Assembly (NCBI RefSeq): GCF_041860085.1
Contig: NZ_CP124747.1
Location: 6,471,001 to 6,535,000, forward strand
Length of the DNA stretch: 64,000 nucleotides
Reading direction: 5' to 3'
Origin: Schlesneria sp. DSM 10557
GTDB taxonomy: Bacteria; Planctomycetota; Planctomycetia; Planctomycetales; Planctomycetaceae
Made by a program: the position numbers and the translations under genes. Below the pieces are notes generated by a model. The model saw only the letters and a list, made by a program, of their open reading frames with translations, ran no database searches and was not told where the DNA came from. Positions 1 through 13,008 of this stretch are shown in pieces; position 1 is the stretch's first letter; each line of letters begins with the position of its first letter.

Positions 1-955
1 TTCCCATTCCAGCCAGAATGTGAATCGCGTGCAGGCCGGTCATGACATAGTAAATGCTGAAGAAGATCCCCGTGTAGGTCGGATCGAATTCTGCCTGGCC
101 CAGGAGATGCGAAGGGCCATTTCCGATGCTGGCCTGGGGTTCACTGACTTGGCTTTCGGCTGCGTGGCTGTGACCCGCGTGGGCATCAGTCCCCTGAGCT
201 ACGTTTGCGTGCTCATCGTGACCGTGGCTTCGATCCCCGCCCTGCTCTGAGTGCGATTCTTCGTGATCGCCACCGTGTTTGACACCGGTGAAGGATTCCT
301 CGATCACGGGAACCATTGTTCCCAGGCCGACGCCGCCGAAGAACGCAACGCTGGTCAGCAGCAGACAGAACCAGAAGGGGGCTGCGATTGGAGACTTCTT
401 GGCTCGCGAGACCGCAAATGCAACGCCCGTGATCATCGTTGCCAGGATCGCTGGAATTGAGAGTACGAGCAGCGCTGGACTGTGTGCCGCATGATCTTTC
501 GGGTTGAACTGAGAAGCCCACAGGATCCCCAGGTCCCACTTGTGGCTGTATTCCACGGCTTTCACGCCCAGGAAGATGCTGGCACACATGAGAGTGATCG
601 TCAGCAAGCGGATCAGCAGAGTCTTCTGACCCAACTGAGCTGCGCGAACTGCCCACGCCATCGTCAGGCTACTGAAAATCAGCACGGCAGTGTTCGTGGC
701 GCCTAATGTCGAATCGAGATAGCGGTCGGCATTCGCGAACGCTTCCGGATGGGTGCTGCGATAGACCGCATAGGCACAGAACAGCCCACTGAAAAAAAGG
801 ACTTCAGTGATCAGAAACAGCCACATGCCGAACTTGCCCGCATCAAATTGTTGCTGGGGCGAGCCGAAGTGATGGGCCAGGAACCTCGGATGATCGTCAC
901 TGTGATGATGCGAAGTGGCGGAGGGCTCGGCAACTACGCTTGATGAATCGGACAT
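1..955 (-). CDS. coxC: Cytochrome c oxidase subunit III, 3' end cut off by window edge
   Basis: I translated this reading frame directly because it stays open to the left edge; about 318 codons are present. It encodes a heme-copper oxidase subunit III, the membrane subunit that packs against subunit I. Family features seen are an early helix with GMWLFLITEVLFFSGLF, then AYAVYRSTHPEAF, TNTAVLIFSSLTMAWAVRAA and, at the truncated end, FSIYYVMTGLHAIHILAGMG. Between the fourth and fifth predicted helices there is an unusual hydrophilic loop of about 65 residues with many His, Asp and Glu. The start ATG at 953-955 lies 64 bases after the coxA stop, so it is the last visible gene of the oxidase operon. 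Identity as subunit III is secure; the C-terminus is not visible. Confidence 0.93.
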   Translation of the reverse strand, partial: MSDSSSVVAEPSATSHHHSDDHPRFLAHHFGSPQQQFDAGKFGMWLFLITEVLFFSGLFCAYAVYRSTHPEAFANADRYLDSTLGATNTAVLIFSSLTMAWAVRAAQLGQKTLLIRLLTITLMCASIFLGVKAVEYSHKWDLGILWASQFNPKDHAAHSPALLVLSIPAILATMITGVAFAVSRAKKSPIAAPFWFCLLLTSVAFFGGVGLGTMVPVIEESFTGVKHGGDHEESHSEQGGDRSHGHDEHANVAQGTDAHAGHSHAAESQVSEPQASIGNGPSHLLGQAEFDPTYTGIFFSIYYVMTGLHAIHILAGMG

Positions 956-1019
956 GTGGATTAACCGGATGAAAGTGAGGTACTGGATACGTTCTGAAAC
1001 GGAATCGTGCGATCAACGC

Positions 1020-2726
<1,707 letters not shown>

Positions 2727-2773
2727 TATTTTTTCTCAGGCGAAATAGTGTGTTTCGAAAACCAGAGCGAACG

Positions 2774-3784
2774 TTACTCTTTTGGCGTCGCTTCCGGATT
2801 CAAGCTTTTGATGTAAGCGATCAGTGCGTCGATTTCATTGTCCCGCAGGCGACCCTGGTAGGTGGGCATGACCGGCTGGAATCCTGCGCGGATCTGGGCC
2901 AGTGGTTCCAGGATTGAACGACGCAGGTAGTTTTCTTCGATCGTGACTGATTCGCCGTTCGTCAGACGCTGCTGCGTGCCAAATGTTTTGGCGAATGAAG
3001 GACCGGCCTTCCCCTGCACATTGTCATCAATGGCGTGACACTGAGCGCACCCTTGTCGCTTGTAAAGCAACGCACCAAGTTCTGCTGGCGGCAGGTTGTT
3101 CGTCTTGTCAGTCTCGATCCTCAACCACTGTTCAAAATCGGCTGGTTCGTGTACGACGACATTGGCGACCATGGTCGAGTGCTTCTGACCGCAGTACTCG
3201 GCACAGTACAGGCGATGCGTCCCAGCTCCGGTTGCGCGGAACCACATTTCAGTATACCGGCCGGGGACAAGGTCTTGCTTCACGCGGAAGGCAGGTACGA
3301 ACAAGCTATGGATCACGTCCATCGATGACATCAGTAGTCTGACAGGACGGTCAGCGGGAACATGCAGATCCTCCATCACCAGACCATTGGGGTACTCAAA
3401 TGCCCAGCTCCATTTGCGGGCGGTCACCTTGATCTCGTACGCACCTTCAGGAACGCGTCGAAGGTCGAGGAAGATCAGAAATCCAGCCGCAAAAATGGCG
3501 AGAAGAATGAAACCAGGAAGGACCGACCAGGCGATCTCGAGAGGAGTGTTGTGCGAAGCACTTGGCTGTGCATCGTGTCCGGGGCGCCTGCGATAACGCA
3601 GGACGAAATAAACCATGACGCCAACAATGATCGCAAAGAAAAATGCGCTGATGGCGGTAATGGCATAAAACAGCCAGTCGATGGCCGGAGCGAAGTCGGA
3701 TCCCTGTGTTGGGAATACGAGCGTCTCGCCAGAGGATTGTCCCCACACCGCGTGCAGGGTACTGAGCATTGTCGACGTCATCAT
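2774..3784 (-). CDS. coxB: Cytochrome c oxidase subunit II with fused cytochrome c (caa3 type)
   Basis: This 336-residue protein has two membrane helices near residues 38-60 and 85-108, then a cupredoxin domain with the binuclear CuA site. The ligands are a histidine in MDVIHSLFVP and the run YCAEYCGQKHSTM, which gives C-x-E-x3-C-x3-H-x2-M. A C-terminal class I cytochrome c domain follows with heme motif CAQCH and a likely axial methionine in FQPVMPTYQG. The fusion defines a caa3 oxidase. Its ATG overlaps the stop of the SCO gene upstream as ATGA, so the two are probably translationally coupled. It accepts electrons from a cytochrome or directly from alternative complex III and passes them to heme a. 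Confidence 0.95.
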   Translation of the reverse strand: MMTSTMLSTLHAVWGQSSGETLVFPTQGSDFAPAIDWLFYAITAISAFFFAIIVGVMVYFVLRYRRRPGHDAQPSASHNTPLEIAWSVLPGFILLAIFAAGFLIFLDLRRVPEGAYEIKVTARKWSWAFEYPNGLVMEDLHVPADRPVRLLMSSMDVIHSLFVPAFRVKQDLVPGRYTEMWFRATGAGTHRLYCAEYCGQKHSTMVANVVVHEPADFEQWLRIETDKTNNLPPAELGALLYKRQGCAQCHAIDDNVQGKAGPSFAKTFGTQQRLTNGESVTIEENYLRRSILEPLAQIRAGFQPVMPTYQGRLRDNEIDALIAYIKSLNPEATPKE

Positions 3785-4635
3785 GTCAAATTTTCCGAAA
3801 CAATCGGCGCAGCGGCTGCAGAAGCGGGATTGGTAAACCTGGCGATTGCTCGCTTCCAGGGAAGGAAAAACAGGGCCAGCACAATTACGGTGGCTGCTGC
3901 TCCAGTTTTCATCAGACTTACTGCTGCCGGAGCATAGTTCCCCGAAGTGGCATCATAGTGAAAGCAAAATAACAGGACCTGGTCGAAAGTGGTTCCGATT
4001 CGTCCTTGTGCCGCCTCGACCAACGACAACTGAACCGTCTTGGGTTCGAATCGGATACCGTAGAGGTATCTTGAAACCCGGCCATCGGGAGTGCAGATCA
4101 TGAAGACTGCGGCGTGAGCGTATTCCTTACGTTCCGGAACATACTGATACTGGAAGCCAATCGCATCTGCCAGTGCACGAATTTGTGGCTCACGCCCCGT
4201 CAGAAACGTCCAGCCTTGACCGTCGCCGCGGCCAAATTCACGCAGGTATCCCTGCTTTGCCATTCGAGCTTGCATGGGAGATTCGAGCGGGTCAATACTC
4301 ACTGAAACCACCCGATAGTCACGGCCCGGTTCCAGCGACATCTCTGCCAATGCCTCGATCATCCCGCGCAGTTTCAAACCGCAAAGCATTGGGCAGTTCG
4401 TGTAGTTGAGCGTTAAGACGACGGGACGTGTGCCGTCGAATAGCGATTGCAGCTGCAGCGGCTTTCCGCGTTCATCAACGAACTTGAGATCGAGCGGAAG
4501 CTTCTGGTCGAGGTGTTCGACAACGCCGACTCCCTCGAGCTGAGCAACTGGTCGTAGAATCTGCGCAAAGGCTTGAGTTGACACTCCAGCCCCCGTCAAA
4601 AACGCAAAACAGATTGCTACGACACACCGGTTCAT
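3781..4635 (-). CDS. SCO1/SenC/PrrC-family copper chaperone for CuA assembly
   Basis: This 284-residue protein has an N-terminal signal sequence, a thioredoxin-like SCO domain and a C-terminal hydrophobic segment followed by basic residues, so it is probably anchored and faces the periplasm. The copper-binding CxxxC is seen in NYTNCPMLCGLKLRG and the partner histidine in EYAHAAVFMICTPDGR. Family members insert copper into the CuA site of oxidase subunit II. Its position directly before coxB, with overlapping start and stop codons on both sides, supports that role. PrrC and SenC relatives are also named as redox signal partners of RegB/PrrB, which is notable since a RegBA pair lies upstream. 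Confidence 0.92.
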   Translation of the reverse strand: MNRCVVAICFAFLTGAGVSTQAFAQILRPVAQLEGVGVVEHLDQKLPLDLKFVDERGKPLQLQSLFDGTRPVVLTLNYTNCPMLCGLKLRGMIEALAEMSLEPGRDYRVVSVSIDPLESPMQARMAKQGYLREFGRGDGQGWTFLTGREPQIRALADAIGFQYQYVPERKEYAHAAVFMICTPDGRVSRYLYGIRFEPKTVQLSLVEAAQGRIGTTFDQVLLFCFHYDATSGNYAPAAVSLMKTGAAATVIVLALFFLPWKRAIARFTNPASAAAAPIVSENLT

Positions 4636-5009
4636 TCCGTCACAGCTTTCGTGGATTGCTGCTGTTCCTGCACGACCAGCCGCATTGCTTCCGAGATGGG
4701 GATACTGACCACGCCTTTTGCCGGATCGACCCAGCCGTATCCGGCCAGGCGGTTCTGCTGCTGTGTCAGACTGTCCGCGAGAACGGCCGGAACAGCACCC
4801 GTGATCTTCCGCTTGGATTCGAAGCTGTTCGTCGCGAAGAAGATCGCTTGAGTGGCCAGAATCGTTACGAAAGTCAGGATGGCGGAAATGAATCCGACAA
4901 CGACGATTGTTGGTGTATCGATCGTGTCATAGCGCTCGAACTGACTCGCGGGATTGAGGGTCCGCGGACTGGCGGGAGCGGCTTTCGCTTCGAGAGTTGC
5001 TACAGACAT
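4632..5009 (-). CDS. Small one-helix protein of the act-cox operon, function unknown
   Basis: I do not recognise a named family. The 125-residue protein has a polar N-terminus of about 35 residues, one clear membrane helix (about residues 34-60, from PTIVVVGFISAI to TQAIFF) and a soluble tail with the segment LAGYGWVDPAKGVVSIPI. A strong Shine-Dalgarno sequence (AAGGTGG) precedes its ATG and also covers the end of actF. Its own stop overlaps the SCO start as ATGA. Sitting tightly between the last act gene and the oxidase assembly gene, it is plausibly an accessory subunit or assembly factor of the complex III-oxidase supercomplex. That role is inferred from position only. Confidence 0.8.
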   Translation of the reverse strand: MSVATLEAKAAPASPRTLNPASQFERYDTIDTPTIVVVGFISAILTFVTILATQAIFFATNSFESKRKITGAVPAVLADSLTQQQNRLAGYGWVDPAKGVVSIPISEAMRLVVQEQQQSTKAVTE

Positions 5010-5018
5010 TTTACCACC

Positions 5019-6449
5019 TTAAACGTTGTGAAAGGCCAGGGACTCTTCAAGCCGAGGGTCGCGGACTGCAACGAACGACTTGGTGGACGCTGTCCGGATA
5101 AATCCGGCCAGGAACAGGCTGGAAACTCCCAGCAGTAGCAGAATGTCGCTCAGCGTCGGCCAGACTTGCGAATGGAACTGCGGAATGACATTCCAGTAAA
5201 TATCAAGGGCGTGCATCAGGAGTAACCAGACAGACCAGAAGGCAAGTGACTTCATGTTCCGTCGGGTATGTCGTGACATCAGTCCGAAAAACGGAATCAG
5301 CAGATGCCCGAACAGCAATGTCAGGCTCACCCATTCCCAACCGTTTTCCTGGCGAAGAATTAACCAGCCAGTTTCTTCGGGAATGTTGGCGTACCAGATC
5401 AACAGGTACTGCGAGAAGGCGATGTAGCCCCAGAAGAAGTTGAAGCCGAACAACAGCTTTGCGAGGTCATGATAATGTTCGACAGTGACTTCAGGGCCAA
5501 TGATCTGTCGCTTCTGGAGGTACATGGTGCCGAGGATCATGACGGCCAGGGCACTGACGATCGCTCCTGCGAAGAAATAGATGCCGTAGATCGCGCTGAA
5601 CCAGTGAGGATCGACCGACATCATGAAATCGAAGGCGAAGAAGTTTGCGGTCAGTGCAAACAGGAGCGTTCCGAGTGGCGCGAGTGCCTGCATCCGGTGA
5701 GTATGATTGACATCACCGGTTTCGTCCTGCTGACGTGAGTGAGACAGGAAGAAGCGACCCAGGAGAGTCCAGATGCCGAAGTAGATGACTGTCCGGATTG
5801 CGAAGAACGTTGGGTTTAACCAAGGCTGCTTGTGGCGGATCAAATGATCGGTTTCGATGAGCGTGGCATCGTTCCATTCATAGATCGCGTGATTGCCCAG
5901 AAACAGCGGAATCACAATCGGCAGACTCAGCAGCGCGACCCAGCCAGCGGAAGCGGCCAGAAGTTCGGCGATGCGGCGAACTACGACACTCCAGCCTGCT
6001 CGAACGAGGTGCTGAATGAGTACGAAGAACAAGGCCCCGCATGAGATGCTGGTGACGAATAGGAACGCGACAAGGTAGCCTGCCTGGAATCCCTGCCAGC
6101 CAGAGGATCGCTGCTTCAGGAAATCATCCCAATGCGGTGGAAGTTCCTTGCCGAATTGAGACTCTGCCGCGCTGGCGATTTCCGTCAGCGGTCGCCCTGC
6201 ATACTCGGCGACGGGCTTACCTTCCTTGTCGGACAGAAGCCGGACAACGCCGACCAGCGCTGTGGGGGCCGATTCAGGATGGTACGTCTGTTCGAGACGC
6301 GATTGTCCGCCCAGCAGTGACAGGACTGCAGCGATACCGATGCACGCGAGTCCGGCGAAGAGTGCCTTGCGCGTAGCACCAGGGCCGCGATCCCCCAATG
6401 TGCGATCGCGGGTTAAGTCAATCTGTGGATGAGTGTGGTGATCGGCCAT
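5019..6449 (-). CDS. actF: Alternative complex III subunit F (ActF), NrfD-like membrane protein
   Basis: The protein has about 476 residues and roughly ten predicted membrane helices. It belongs to the ActF family, which resembles the NrfD/PsrC-type ActC and forms part of the membrane core of quinol:cytochrome c oxidoreductase. I chose the ATG at 6447-6449, giving MADHHTHPQIDLT, because the longer in-frame version overlaps the end of the preceding gene and adds a non-membrane, arginine-rich stretch with no family character. The chosen start lies 11 bases after the actDE stop. Typical stretches include LGNHAIYEWND, MSVDPHWFSAIYGIYFFAG and HALDIYWNVIPQFH. The quinone pocket is generally placed in ActC, so ActF may serve in structure or proton transfer. 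Confidence 0.92.
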   Translation of the reverse strand: MADHHTHPQIDLTRDRTLGDRGPGATRKALFAGLACIGIAAVLSLLGGQSRLEQTYHPESAPTALVGVVRLLSDKEGKPVAEYAGRPLTEIASAAESQFGKELPPHWDDFLKQRSSGWQGFQAGYLVAFLFVTSISCGALFFVLIQHLVRAGWSVVVRRIAELLAASAGWVALLSLPIVIPLFLGNHAIYEWNDATLIETDHLIRHKQPWLNPTFFAIRTVIYFGIWTLLGRFFLSHSRQQDETGDVNHTHRMQALAPLGTLLFALTANFFAFDFMMSVDPHWFSAIYGIYFFAGAIVSALAVMILGTMYLQKRQIIGPEVTVEHYHDLAKLLFGFNFFWGYIAFSQYLLIWYANIPEETGWLILRQENGWEWVSLTLLFGHLLIPFFGLMSRHTRRNMKSLAFWSVWLLLMHALDIYWNVIPQFHSQVWPTLSDILLLLGVSSLFLAGFIRTASTKSFVAVRDPRLEESLAFHNV

Positions 6450-6460
6450 GGAAAGCTGAA

Positions 6461-7768
6461 TTACTTCCGGTTTTGGAGAATCGTGGCTTCGTCTTGGGGA
6501 ACATCGTTCAGCGAAGCACGCTGGCTGCGCTGCAGGGCCTGGACATACAGCACGATGGACCAACGGTCTTCCGGTTCGATCTGTGCTGCGTACCCGGCCA
6601 TCTTGCGACGTCCGTGAGAAATTGTGTCGAACAGCTTGCCAACAGGCTGAGCCGTAACGATGTCATTCGTGAGATTGGTCGGAGGAACCCAGGTTGGTTC
6701 CTGGAGACTGATGGCGCGAAGCGAAATCAATCCATCTCCTTGACCGACAAGTCCGTGGCAAGGAGCACAGTAGATGTTGTATTTGGCCTGTCCGCGAAGC
6801 ATCCGCGTTTCTGTGACATCATATGGGAACTGAGTCAAGTAATCCGGTTCGACTGGCGGTGCATTCGGATCCGGATTGACGTTCACAGGGGGCTCGCTGG
6901 AGGGCTGATATCCCAGGAACAAGGAATCGTCCTCGTGGAAATCACCTAAGGCGACTGTGCCGGGAACCTGAGGACGCATGGAGCGTCCATCGGCAAACAG
7001 TTTTGATCGCTGCTGTGGACCGGGGCGATCCTGCGAATCCATGTCTGCGAAGAAGTCGATGCGGGGAGCATCGGATGTCGTGGTTCGGGCCCACGCAATG
7101 CCGACGACAGGAACGGTTGCCAACGTCAATGCAACGGCAACGACTGCACCGAAGAAACTGGGGAGCTTGTCCGACGATTGCGAAGGGGGAACTTCACGAA
7201 TCGCTACGGCATCAGCCATTCGAAACAGCTCGACGACGTCCTGCTTTTCGTTGTTCGGGTCTGCGGCGTCGACATACAGGAAGAATCGGTCGTTGGTAAC
7301 ACGACGGAATTGATCCACGTCGAGCAAAGGATTGGAATGTTTTGGCAACCGGTTCAGTGCCAGCATCCCGAAGAATGTCGTGAACGCGCTTAGCAGCACG
7401 ATCACTTCAAACATGACGGGAATGTTGGCCGGGAGGCTGAAAGTTGGCTTTCCGCTGATCAGAAACGGATAGTCAACTGCGTTCATCCACCACTGCATCA
7501 GAAGGGCGGCCAGTCCCCCAAACGTTCCGACAATCAGCACGAACCATGGCAAGCGGGTGGGCCGAATCCCAAGTGCGGCGTCAATTCCGTGAACGGGGAA
7601 AGGGCTGAACGCATCCGTTTTCGTGAACCCACGGGTTCGAACGAGCTTGGCCGCCCGGATAAGTTCGTCTGGTCCGACGAACTCAGCCAGTACGCCGACA
7701 GACGGACGAGAGGATTCATTCACCTCGTCCCGCTGGGCGACATCATCTTCAAGCATAACCGCAGACAT
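6461..7768 (-). CDS. Fused ActD-ActE subunit of alternative complex III (DUF3341 + cytochrome c)
   Basis: This 435-residue protein joins two subunits that are separate in Rhodothermus. Residues 20-200 form the ActD part (DUF3341), with a two-helix hairpin near 74-95 and 118-138. A third hydrophobic segment (204-226) then leads into an exported cytochrome c domain, the ActE part, with heme motif CAPCH at residues 334-338 in KYNIYCAPCHGLVGQGDG and a probable axial methionine in RRKMAGYAAQI. Spacing fits the operon: the actC stop lies four bases upstream of its ATG. The monoheme domain likely carries electrons from the pentaheme subunit toward the oxidase. There is no frameshift or internal stop, so the fusion is real in this sequence. 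Confidence 0.93.
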   Translation of the reverse strand: MSAVMLEDDVAQRDEVNESSRPSVGVLAEFVGPDELIRAAKLVRTRGFTKTDAFSPFPVHGIDAALGIRPTRLPWFVLIVGTFGGLAALLMQWWMNAVDYPFLISGKPTFSLPANIPVMFEVIVLLSAFTTFFGMLALNRLPKHSNPLLDVDQFRRVTNDRFFLYVDAADPNNEKQDVVELFRMADAVAIREVPPSQSSDKLPSFFGAVVAVALTLATVPVVGIAWARTTTSDAPRIDFFADMDSQDRPGPQQRSKLFADGRSMRPQVPGTVALGDFHEDDSLFLGYQPSSEPPVNVNPDPNAPPVEPDYLTQFPYDVTETRMLRGQAKYNIYCAPCHGLVGQGDGLISLRAISLQEPTWVPPTNLTNDIVTAQPVGKLFDTISHGRRKMAGYAAQIEPEDRWSIVLYVQALQRSQRASLNDVPQDEATILQNRK

Positions 7769-7772
7769 TTAG

Positions 7773-9166
<1,394 letters not shown>

Positions 9167-9167
<1 letters not shown>

Positions 9168-12100
9168 TAGACGTGGACCTCCTGACCGCAACGATGATCT
9201 TTAAGATTCATGGTGTGAGTGGGTGCCGGATGATTCTGTGGATGAGTTTCTGAACGAGCCGCAAGCCATGGATGCGGATTGCGGATGCGGGCCAGATACT
9301 TGGTCCGTGGCTTGATGTTTAATTCGCTCAACATTGCGTAAGCGCGAGAATCGTTATGGGCCTTGGCGACGTTGCTTTCAGGGTTATTCAGGTCGCCGAA
9401 GACGATTGCCTGAGCGGCACACGCCTGCTGACAGGCGGTCTGCACTTCATTGGCCCCAATCGGACGCCCTTCGTTGCGGGCGGTGATCCGTGTATTCTGG
9501 ATTCGCTGCACACAGTAAGTGCATTTCTCCATGACACCACGGGTCCGCACAGTGACTTCAGGGTTGAGCACCAGGTGCGACAGATCGTTGTTGGTCCCAG
9601 GCAACTCACCTCGATAATCAAGGAAGTTGAAGCGACGAACTTTGTATGGACAGTTGTTTCCGCAGTAACGTGTTCCGATGCAGCGGTTGTAGGCCATGTC
9701 GTTCAGACCTTCGTCGCTGTGGACCGTCGCTGCAACAGGACAAACCTGTTCGCAAGGAGCGTTCTCGCAGTGATGGCAGGTGACGGGCTGGGTGGCAACC
9801 TGCGGCTGTTCTGGATCGCCAGCGAAGTAACGATCGATTCGCAACCAGTGCATCTCGCGGTTCTGTCGAACCTGCTCTGCACCGACAACGGGAACGTTGT
9901 TTTCCGACTGGCAGGCAATCGCACACGCGTTACAGCCGATGCATTTATTCAGATCGATGGCCATACCCCAGGCGTGGCCGTCGTACGAATGTTCGGTCCA
10001 GGGGCTTTCCAGCGGTGGATGATGAACCTTGTGCTGGGCGAAGTCGGGGTGATGGAGGTACTCATCAAGACTTGCTTCGCGGATCAGATCACCGATACGA
10101 CCGTGAATTCCTTCGAGACCAATCTTGTCAATACTGTAGTGGTCCTGCGTCGCGGCGAGTTTTTCAACTCTCCCGGTCGCGTTCACTTTGAGTCCCTGTG
10201 CGATATACAGTGCATCACTGGTTCGAAGCGGGGAAACATTGACACCGACCGCAGGGATCGAGTTTTCGGAATCTCCACCCACAAGTCCTGCACGGGTTCG
10301 TCCGTATCCAATCGCAACGCTGACGGTTCCCGTCGCCTGACCTGGCAGGATGTAAACGGGAAGCTCGATCTGACGGCCCTTGATTTCCAGCGTGACAACG
10401 TCGTGATCTTTCACATGAAGGGTACTGGCCGTCTGAGGACTCATGACGGCAGCGTTACCCCAGGTCAACTTCGTCAGCGGATGAGGAAGTTCCTGCAACC
10501 AGGCGTTATTAGCGAATCGACCGTCGAAGATACTAGAAGAACTCGAGAAGTTGAGTTCTAGCTCCCCATTCTTGACTTCGGCGGCCGCTTTCCACGAGTC
10601 GCCTGCCGCAGTTGCGTCAAACGACTTCAGTTCTGGGGTGATCCGAGCAAAAGCCGTTTCGGCGACATAGCCGTCATGGACTGCGCGGTTCCACTCTTTA
10701 TCAACTTTCAGGCGAGATGCGGTTCCAACGGCCGTCTGACGTACGACTGCCAGGCCGTCCTTATTCCCATCCAGTACGCGGCTGAGGAACTCGACTTCGC
10801 TGCAGCTTTCAAACAGAGGAGCGATCTGTGGCTGACCAATTCCGTAGGTTCCGTCTGTCAGTCGGCAATCCGACCAGCTTTCCAACTGGTGCGAACGAGG
10901 CAGGACCCAGTTGCAATGAACAGAGGTCTCATTCGGCGACAGCGTTAAATGGAAGCGGTCAGCAATTCCAGACAAACTCTTGGCGACGTCAAGATCGGCA
11001 GGAGCGGCATAGACCGGGTTTCCACCGAGAATGAGCAGCGCCTTTGTCTTTCCTGCGGCAGCGTGAGCCACGAAGTCTGCCAGCGTCCCTGCTTTTTCGG
11101 GAGCAGCGATGCGAGTGAACCAAACCGTCTTACCGACGTTCTTCAACTGTTCGTTGATGCGGTGTGCCAGCGCGTGGACTGCTGGGGGTTGAGAAGGTCC
11201 CACGGCGATCAGCGATTCGCCTTCGTGATGACGGAGATCATCAATCAGAGCGGCCACGAAACTTTCGGCGTAGCCAGCCGCCTCGGTTGGCGCCGCGGAC
11301 GCTTCACCTTTGAGGCCTGCTTCCACCGAGGCGAGGATTTCTCCGATCAGACTCGATTTGATGGCCAGACGATGATCGGCAGCGGTTCCGGTCTGGGTGA
11401 ATTCGGATTCGATGGCGTAGAGTCGCACCATCTTGCCGTCTTGAGGAGACCGTCCGTTAGCGTACTCTCGCGTTAACCGCAACGCGTCGGCATGGGCACC
11501 GAGAAGGTCACAGTCAAGTGCGACGATCACCCGGGCCGACGTGAGGTTGTAATGGGGACGCAAGGCTTCGGCGTATGCAAGCTTGGCGCCTTCGAGGACG
11601 TTGGCGTCTGATACTGCGCCATACTCGAACCACCTGGCCTCAGGGAATCGAGCGAGCAGGTCATTGCGGAGTCGCTCGACAGTTGGACTACTGGTTGGTT
11701 CACCCAGGATGGCCAGTTCCGCACCGCGGGAAGTCTCCCAGCCCTTGGCCAGATCAGACAGATAGGTGTCGACTTCGAGCCAGGTGCGCGCTTTGGAGTC
11801 GCGATCCTGCTTCTGTACTGGCGTCCTCGCGCGGTCGGGATCGTAGAGCTCCAGGGCCGTCGCTTGAGCGAACGACGTGCTGGCTCCGCCCGACGACACG
11901 TGGTCGGGATTACCATCCAGCTTGATGGGGCGACCGTCGAAATTGGTTACCCGCAAGGCCTGCGGTACACCGGCGATTTCGAATGTCGTATTGAAATACT
12001 TGGGCTTTCCGGGAATACGGTTCGCGGGCCGTGTTGCGAACGGAGCCAGTGTCTCCTGTTCGAAACGGCAACCAACGGAACCGCCGAAAACCAGTGACGC

Positions 12101-12244
12101 ACCCATCAGTTGCAACCAGCGGCGGCGAGAGAATCCGGTGGGGAATTCACTGGCAGCCTTGGGGAACTCACGATGCATCAACTCGAGGAATTCCGGAGTA
12201 CTCTCCAGTTCAGCGAGACTACGATACCAGGTCTTAGTAGGCAT
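9167..12244 (-). CDS. actB: Alternative complex III subunit B (ActB), iron-sulfur and molybdopterin-oxidoreductase-like protein
   Basis: This 1025-residue protein has a twin-arginine signal near residues 38-52 ([11 protein letters not shown]). A large domain of about 600 residues follows, resembling the catalytic subunit of complex iron-sulfur molybdoenzymes but expected to lack the cofactor in this family. From about residue 760 there is a ferredoxin-like domain with cysteine clusters [35 protein letters not shown] and CTYC, ending with [15 protein letters not shown] near residue 940. This matches the three [4Fe-4S] plus one [3Fe-4S] arrangement of ActB. It links quinol oxidation in ActC to the hemes of ActA. 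It lies 55 bases after actA, and its stop overlaps the actC start. Confidence 0.95.
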
Positions 12245-12299
12245 TTGTCGGGGTTACATTCCAGCGGCCATCTTGAGGGCAAAAGCGCTCAATGACGGT

Positions 12300-12980
12300 C
12301 TAGCGGTGGCAAGTCGAACAGCTTGTTCGCGGGTTAATTCCAAGATCGGATTTGACCTGGTGGCCAACCTCTTTAGCAGAGGTCTCTGGTACCCAGGCAA
12401 GGTCCGTCACCTTGTCCACAGGACGAAGGTGCTCTTCGGGGTTCCGATGACATTCGAGACAGAAGGTCATCGAAAGCGTCTTCTCTTGTGTCACGACATC
12501 CATCTGATCGACGCGACCGTGACAGGAGACACAGCTGACACCACGATTCACATGGGCACTGTGATCGAAGTAAACGTAGTCAGGAAGATCGTGAACCCGT
12601 TTCCAGGGAATCGATTCCTGAGTCGCAACACTTTGCCGCAGCAGTGCAAGTGCAGGGCTTTCGCTACGAACGGAACTGAATTTGACGGATCCGTTCTCGC
12701 TGGCCCCGGAGTGGCAATTGGCACAAGTTGCCGAAGGAGGAATTGCCGCATGGGCTGCCTTGTCTACTGTGTTGTGACAGTAGCGGCAGTCCATCTTCAA
12801 TTGTCCAGCGTGAATGCGATGGCTGAAAGGGATCGGCTGCTTGGGCGCATGTCCTACGCTCAGTGTCTCTGGCGCTGTCGCGGCATAGACAACTGCACAC
12901 AAGTACAAGGCGGATGCACCCAACCCTGCAATCGCGAGGAAAGCGAAGCGGTTGGTCCAGCGAGGAAATGAGAAATACAT
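12300..12980 (-). CDS. actA: Alternative complex III subunit A (ActA), pentaheme cytochrome c
   Basis: This 226-residue protein has an N-terminal hydrophobic anchor (about residues 11-33) and five CxxCH heme motifs: CRYCH, CANCH, CVSCH, CLECH and CSTCH. Several free histidines, for example FSHRIHAGQ and YFDHSAHVNRG, can act as distal ligands. Five hemes and this length match the ActA subunit of alternative complex III. It is the first gene of the act-cox run and lies about 230 bases after regA on the same strand. That gap contains a candidate RegA-type inverted repeat. No strong Shine-Dalgarno site is visible before its ATG. Confidence 0.95.
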   Translation of the reverse strand: MYFSFPRWTNRFAFLAIAGLGASALYLCAVVYAATAPETLSVGHAPKQPIPFSHRIHAGQLKMDCRYCHNTVDKAAHAAIPPSATCANCHSGASENGSVKFSSVRSESPALALLRQSVATQESIPWKRVHDLPDYVYFDHSAHVNRGVSCVSCHGRVDQMDVVTQEKTLSMTFCLECHRNPEEHLRPVDKVTDLAWVPETSAKEVGHQVKSDLGINPRTSCSTCHR

Positions 12981-13008
12981 ATGTTCTTTATCAGCGTCGT
13001 GCGGTCAC

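Noticed and set aside
9356..10561. Long plus-strand open frame of about 400 codons
   Set aside because: It lies antisense to actB, whose cysteine clusters are intact. The translation has no family character.
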